Positions 43,006-43,538 of a DNA stretch of 43,538 bases are shown here, in pieces. The notes under the pieces were generated by a model. It made no database searches. It saw only the letters and a list, made by a program, of their open reading frames with translations, and had not been told where the DNA came from. The position numbers were made by a program, and so were the translations under genes. The number at the start of each line of letters is the position of its first letter. The first letter of the stretch is position 1. Where the stretch lies: NCBI GenBank assembly GCA_910580075.1, contig CAJTVR010000018.1:15701-59238 (forward strand). Direction: 5' to 3'. The DNA comes from an uncultured Eubacterium sp. (GTDB lineage Bacteria > Bacillota > Clostridia > Lachnospirales > Lachnospiraceae).

Positions 43006-43538
43006 TTATAAGCCCTGTATCACCAGAACCGGTTCAACAACTTCTTTTGAGTAATGCAGCTTTCTGTGACAGCCTGCGTCTACTAAAATTCTTGTTATCT
43101 TATAATCGTTCCCCATAGCTTCATGGATTCTATACCCTTTTTCTACCGTAATAGCACCGCCGCATATAGGGCAGATTCCTTTTTGTGCTTTGTAGAGGGC
43201 ATTCAGTTTCTTTCTGCCTTTGATTTCACGAAACATTCTCTCCGTATCCCTTTCTTCAAAATATCCTGTAAAACTGTCATCAAATGGTGTCGCTTCTGAT
43301 TTTGTTTTCAGCCACCTTACAATATTGGTGTCCGTGGCATATATCAGATTGAGTTCGAACGAATTCGGCATTTTAACACTGAATATCCAGCTTCTTGTGC
43401 CAACCCGTCTGAAATATTTCTTCGCTATCCATTTATGGCTCTTTTTAGGGTGTCTGCGTCTGCACCACTGCCACAGGCATCTCCATACATCAAAATCAAA
43501 CCTTTCAAATGCCTGTGACGAAACATTATATTTTTGGA
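43006..43538 (-). CDS. Group II intron-encoded protein, C-terminal part (maturase X and HNH endonuclease domains)
   Basis: The frame is open to the right edge, giving about 177 residues. The maturase/domain-X end is visible (LWQWCRRRHPKKSHKWIAKKYF). It is followed by an HNH-type endonuclease with zinc-binding Cys pairs (GICPICGGAI) and GCHRKLH. The endonuclease nicks the target DNA during retrohoming, so the intron may be mobile. The reverse-transcriptase domain would lie outside the window. The stop codon precedes domain V by only a few nt. Confidence 0.88.
   Translation of the reverse strand, partial: QKYNVSSQAFERFDFDVWRCLWQWCRRRHPKKSHKWIAKKYFRRVGTRSWIFSVKMPNSFELNLIYATDTNIVRWLKTKSEATPFDDSFTGYFEERDTERMFREIKGRKKLNALYKAQKGICPICGGAITVEKGYRIHEAMGNDYKITRILVDAGCHRKLHYSKEVVEPVLVIQGL

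Larger units (their letters stand above)
42925..43538 (-). mobile_element. Group II intron, 3' part (continues beyond the window)
   Basis: On the minus strand the intron-encoded protein is followed by domain V, then a domain VI hairpin (AGCGGTA / TACCGCT) and the tail CTGACCTACTCGAC, which ends near 42925. The rest of the intron lies to the right of the window. The exact last base of the intron is uncertain by a few nt. Confidence 0.85.

Overview
The window reads as a low-GC Gram-positive anaerobe, most likely a spore-forming member of the Lachnospiraceae (Bacillota). The signs are an [FeFe]-hydrogenase maturase, a PdaA-type spore-cortex deacetylase, a YtvI/AI-2E membrane protein, DUF4317 and DUF4358 proteins, strong GGAGG-type ribosome sites and almost uniform gene orientation. 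The species cannot be named from the sequence alone.

Layout. 0-10.4 kb: metabolic genes. These are the hydE 3' end followed by a TtcA-type tRNA thiolase, convergent trxA, acylphosphatase, a siroheme nitrite/sulfite reductase, a LytTR regulator, nicotinate phosphoribosyltransferase (pncB), a secreted NlpC/P60 hydrolase, a 60-aa protein and a two-domain PPK2. 10.4-14.1 kb: a 1.4-kb intergenic region holding about ten copies of a TTGCGCA-centred motif, then aroB, a small MITE-like hairpin, and a single-domain tyrosine recombinase with the same motif on both sides. 14.1-26.6 kb: cell-envelope genes. These are a fused heptose-phosphate nucleotidyltransferase/phosphatase, a YtvI-like permease, an SDR, PdaA, an ECF sigma/anti-sigma pair, a lipoprotein, lgt, and a four-gene cluster (transglutaminase-like, DUF4358, MBOAT, DHHW/AlgX-like) that looks like a machine for O-acylating an exported polymer. 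26.7-36.5 kb: a chemotaxis transducer, an LRR protein, a VWA/MoxR pair followed by larC, a CarD-type regulator, a previously unlisted 50-aa membrane protein, DUF4317 and a one-TM protein.

From about 36.5 kb the character changes: AT-rich, mostly non-coding DNA with a decayed duplication, then a plasmid-type module. The module has a Rep_3 initiator, a field of iterons, an IS982-family element with a perfect 7-bp target duplication, and parA/parB. Two copies of the same 23-bp palindrome lie inside parB in different reading frames, making them strong candidates for the centromere (parS). The right edge enters the 3' end of a group II intron on the minus strand.

The window therefore joins chromosome-like genes to a plasmid replication/partition module, so it is either a chromid or an integrated plasmid. 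The left-hand genes run almost all toward the Rep_3 origin, which fits integration (or one-way replication) better than bidirectional replication from that origin. The two best leads for undescribed biology are the TTGCGCA motif array with its recombinase, and the ParB-box candidates embedded in parB.
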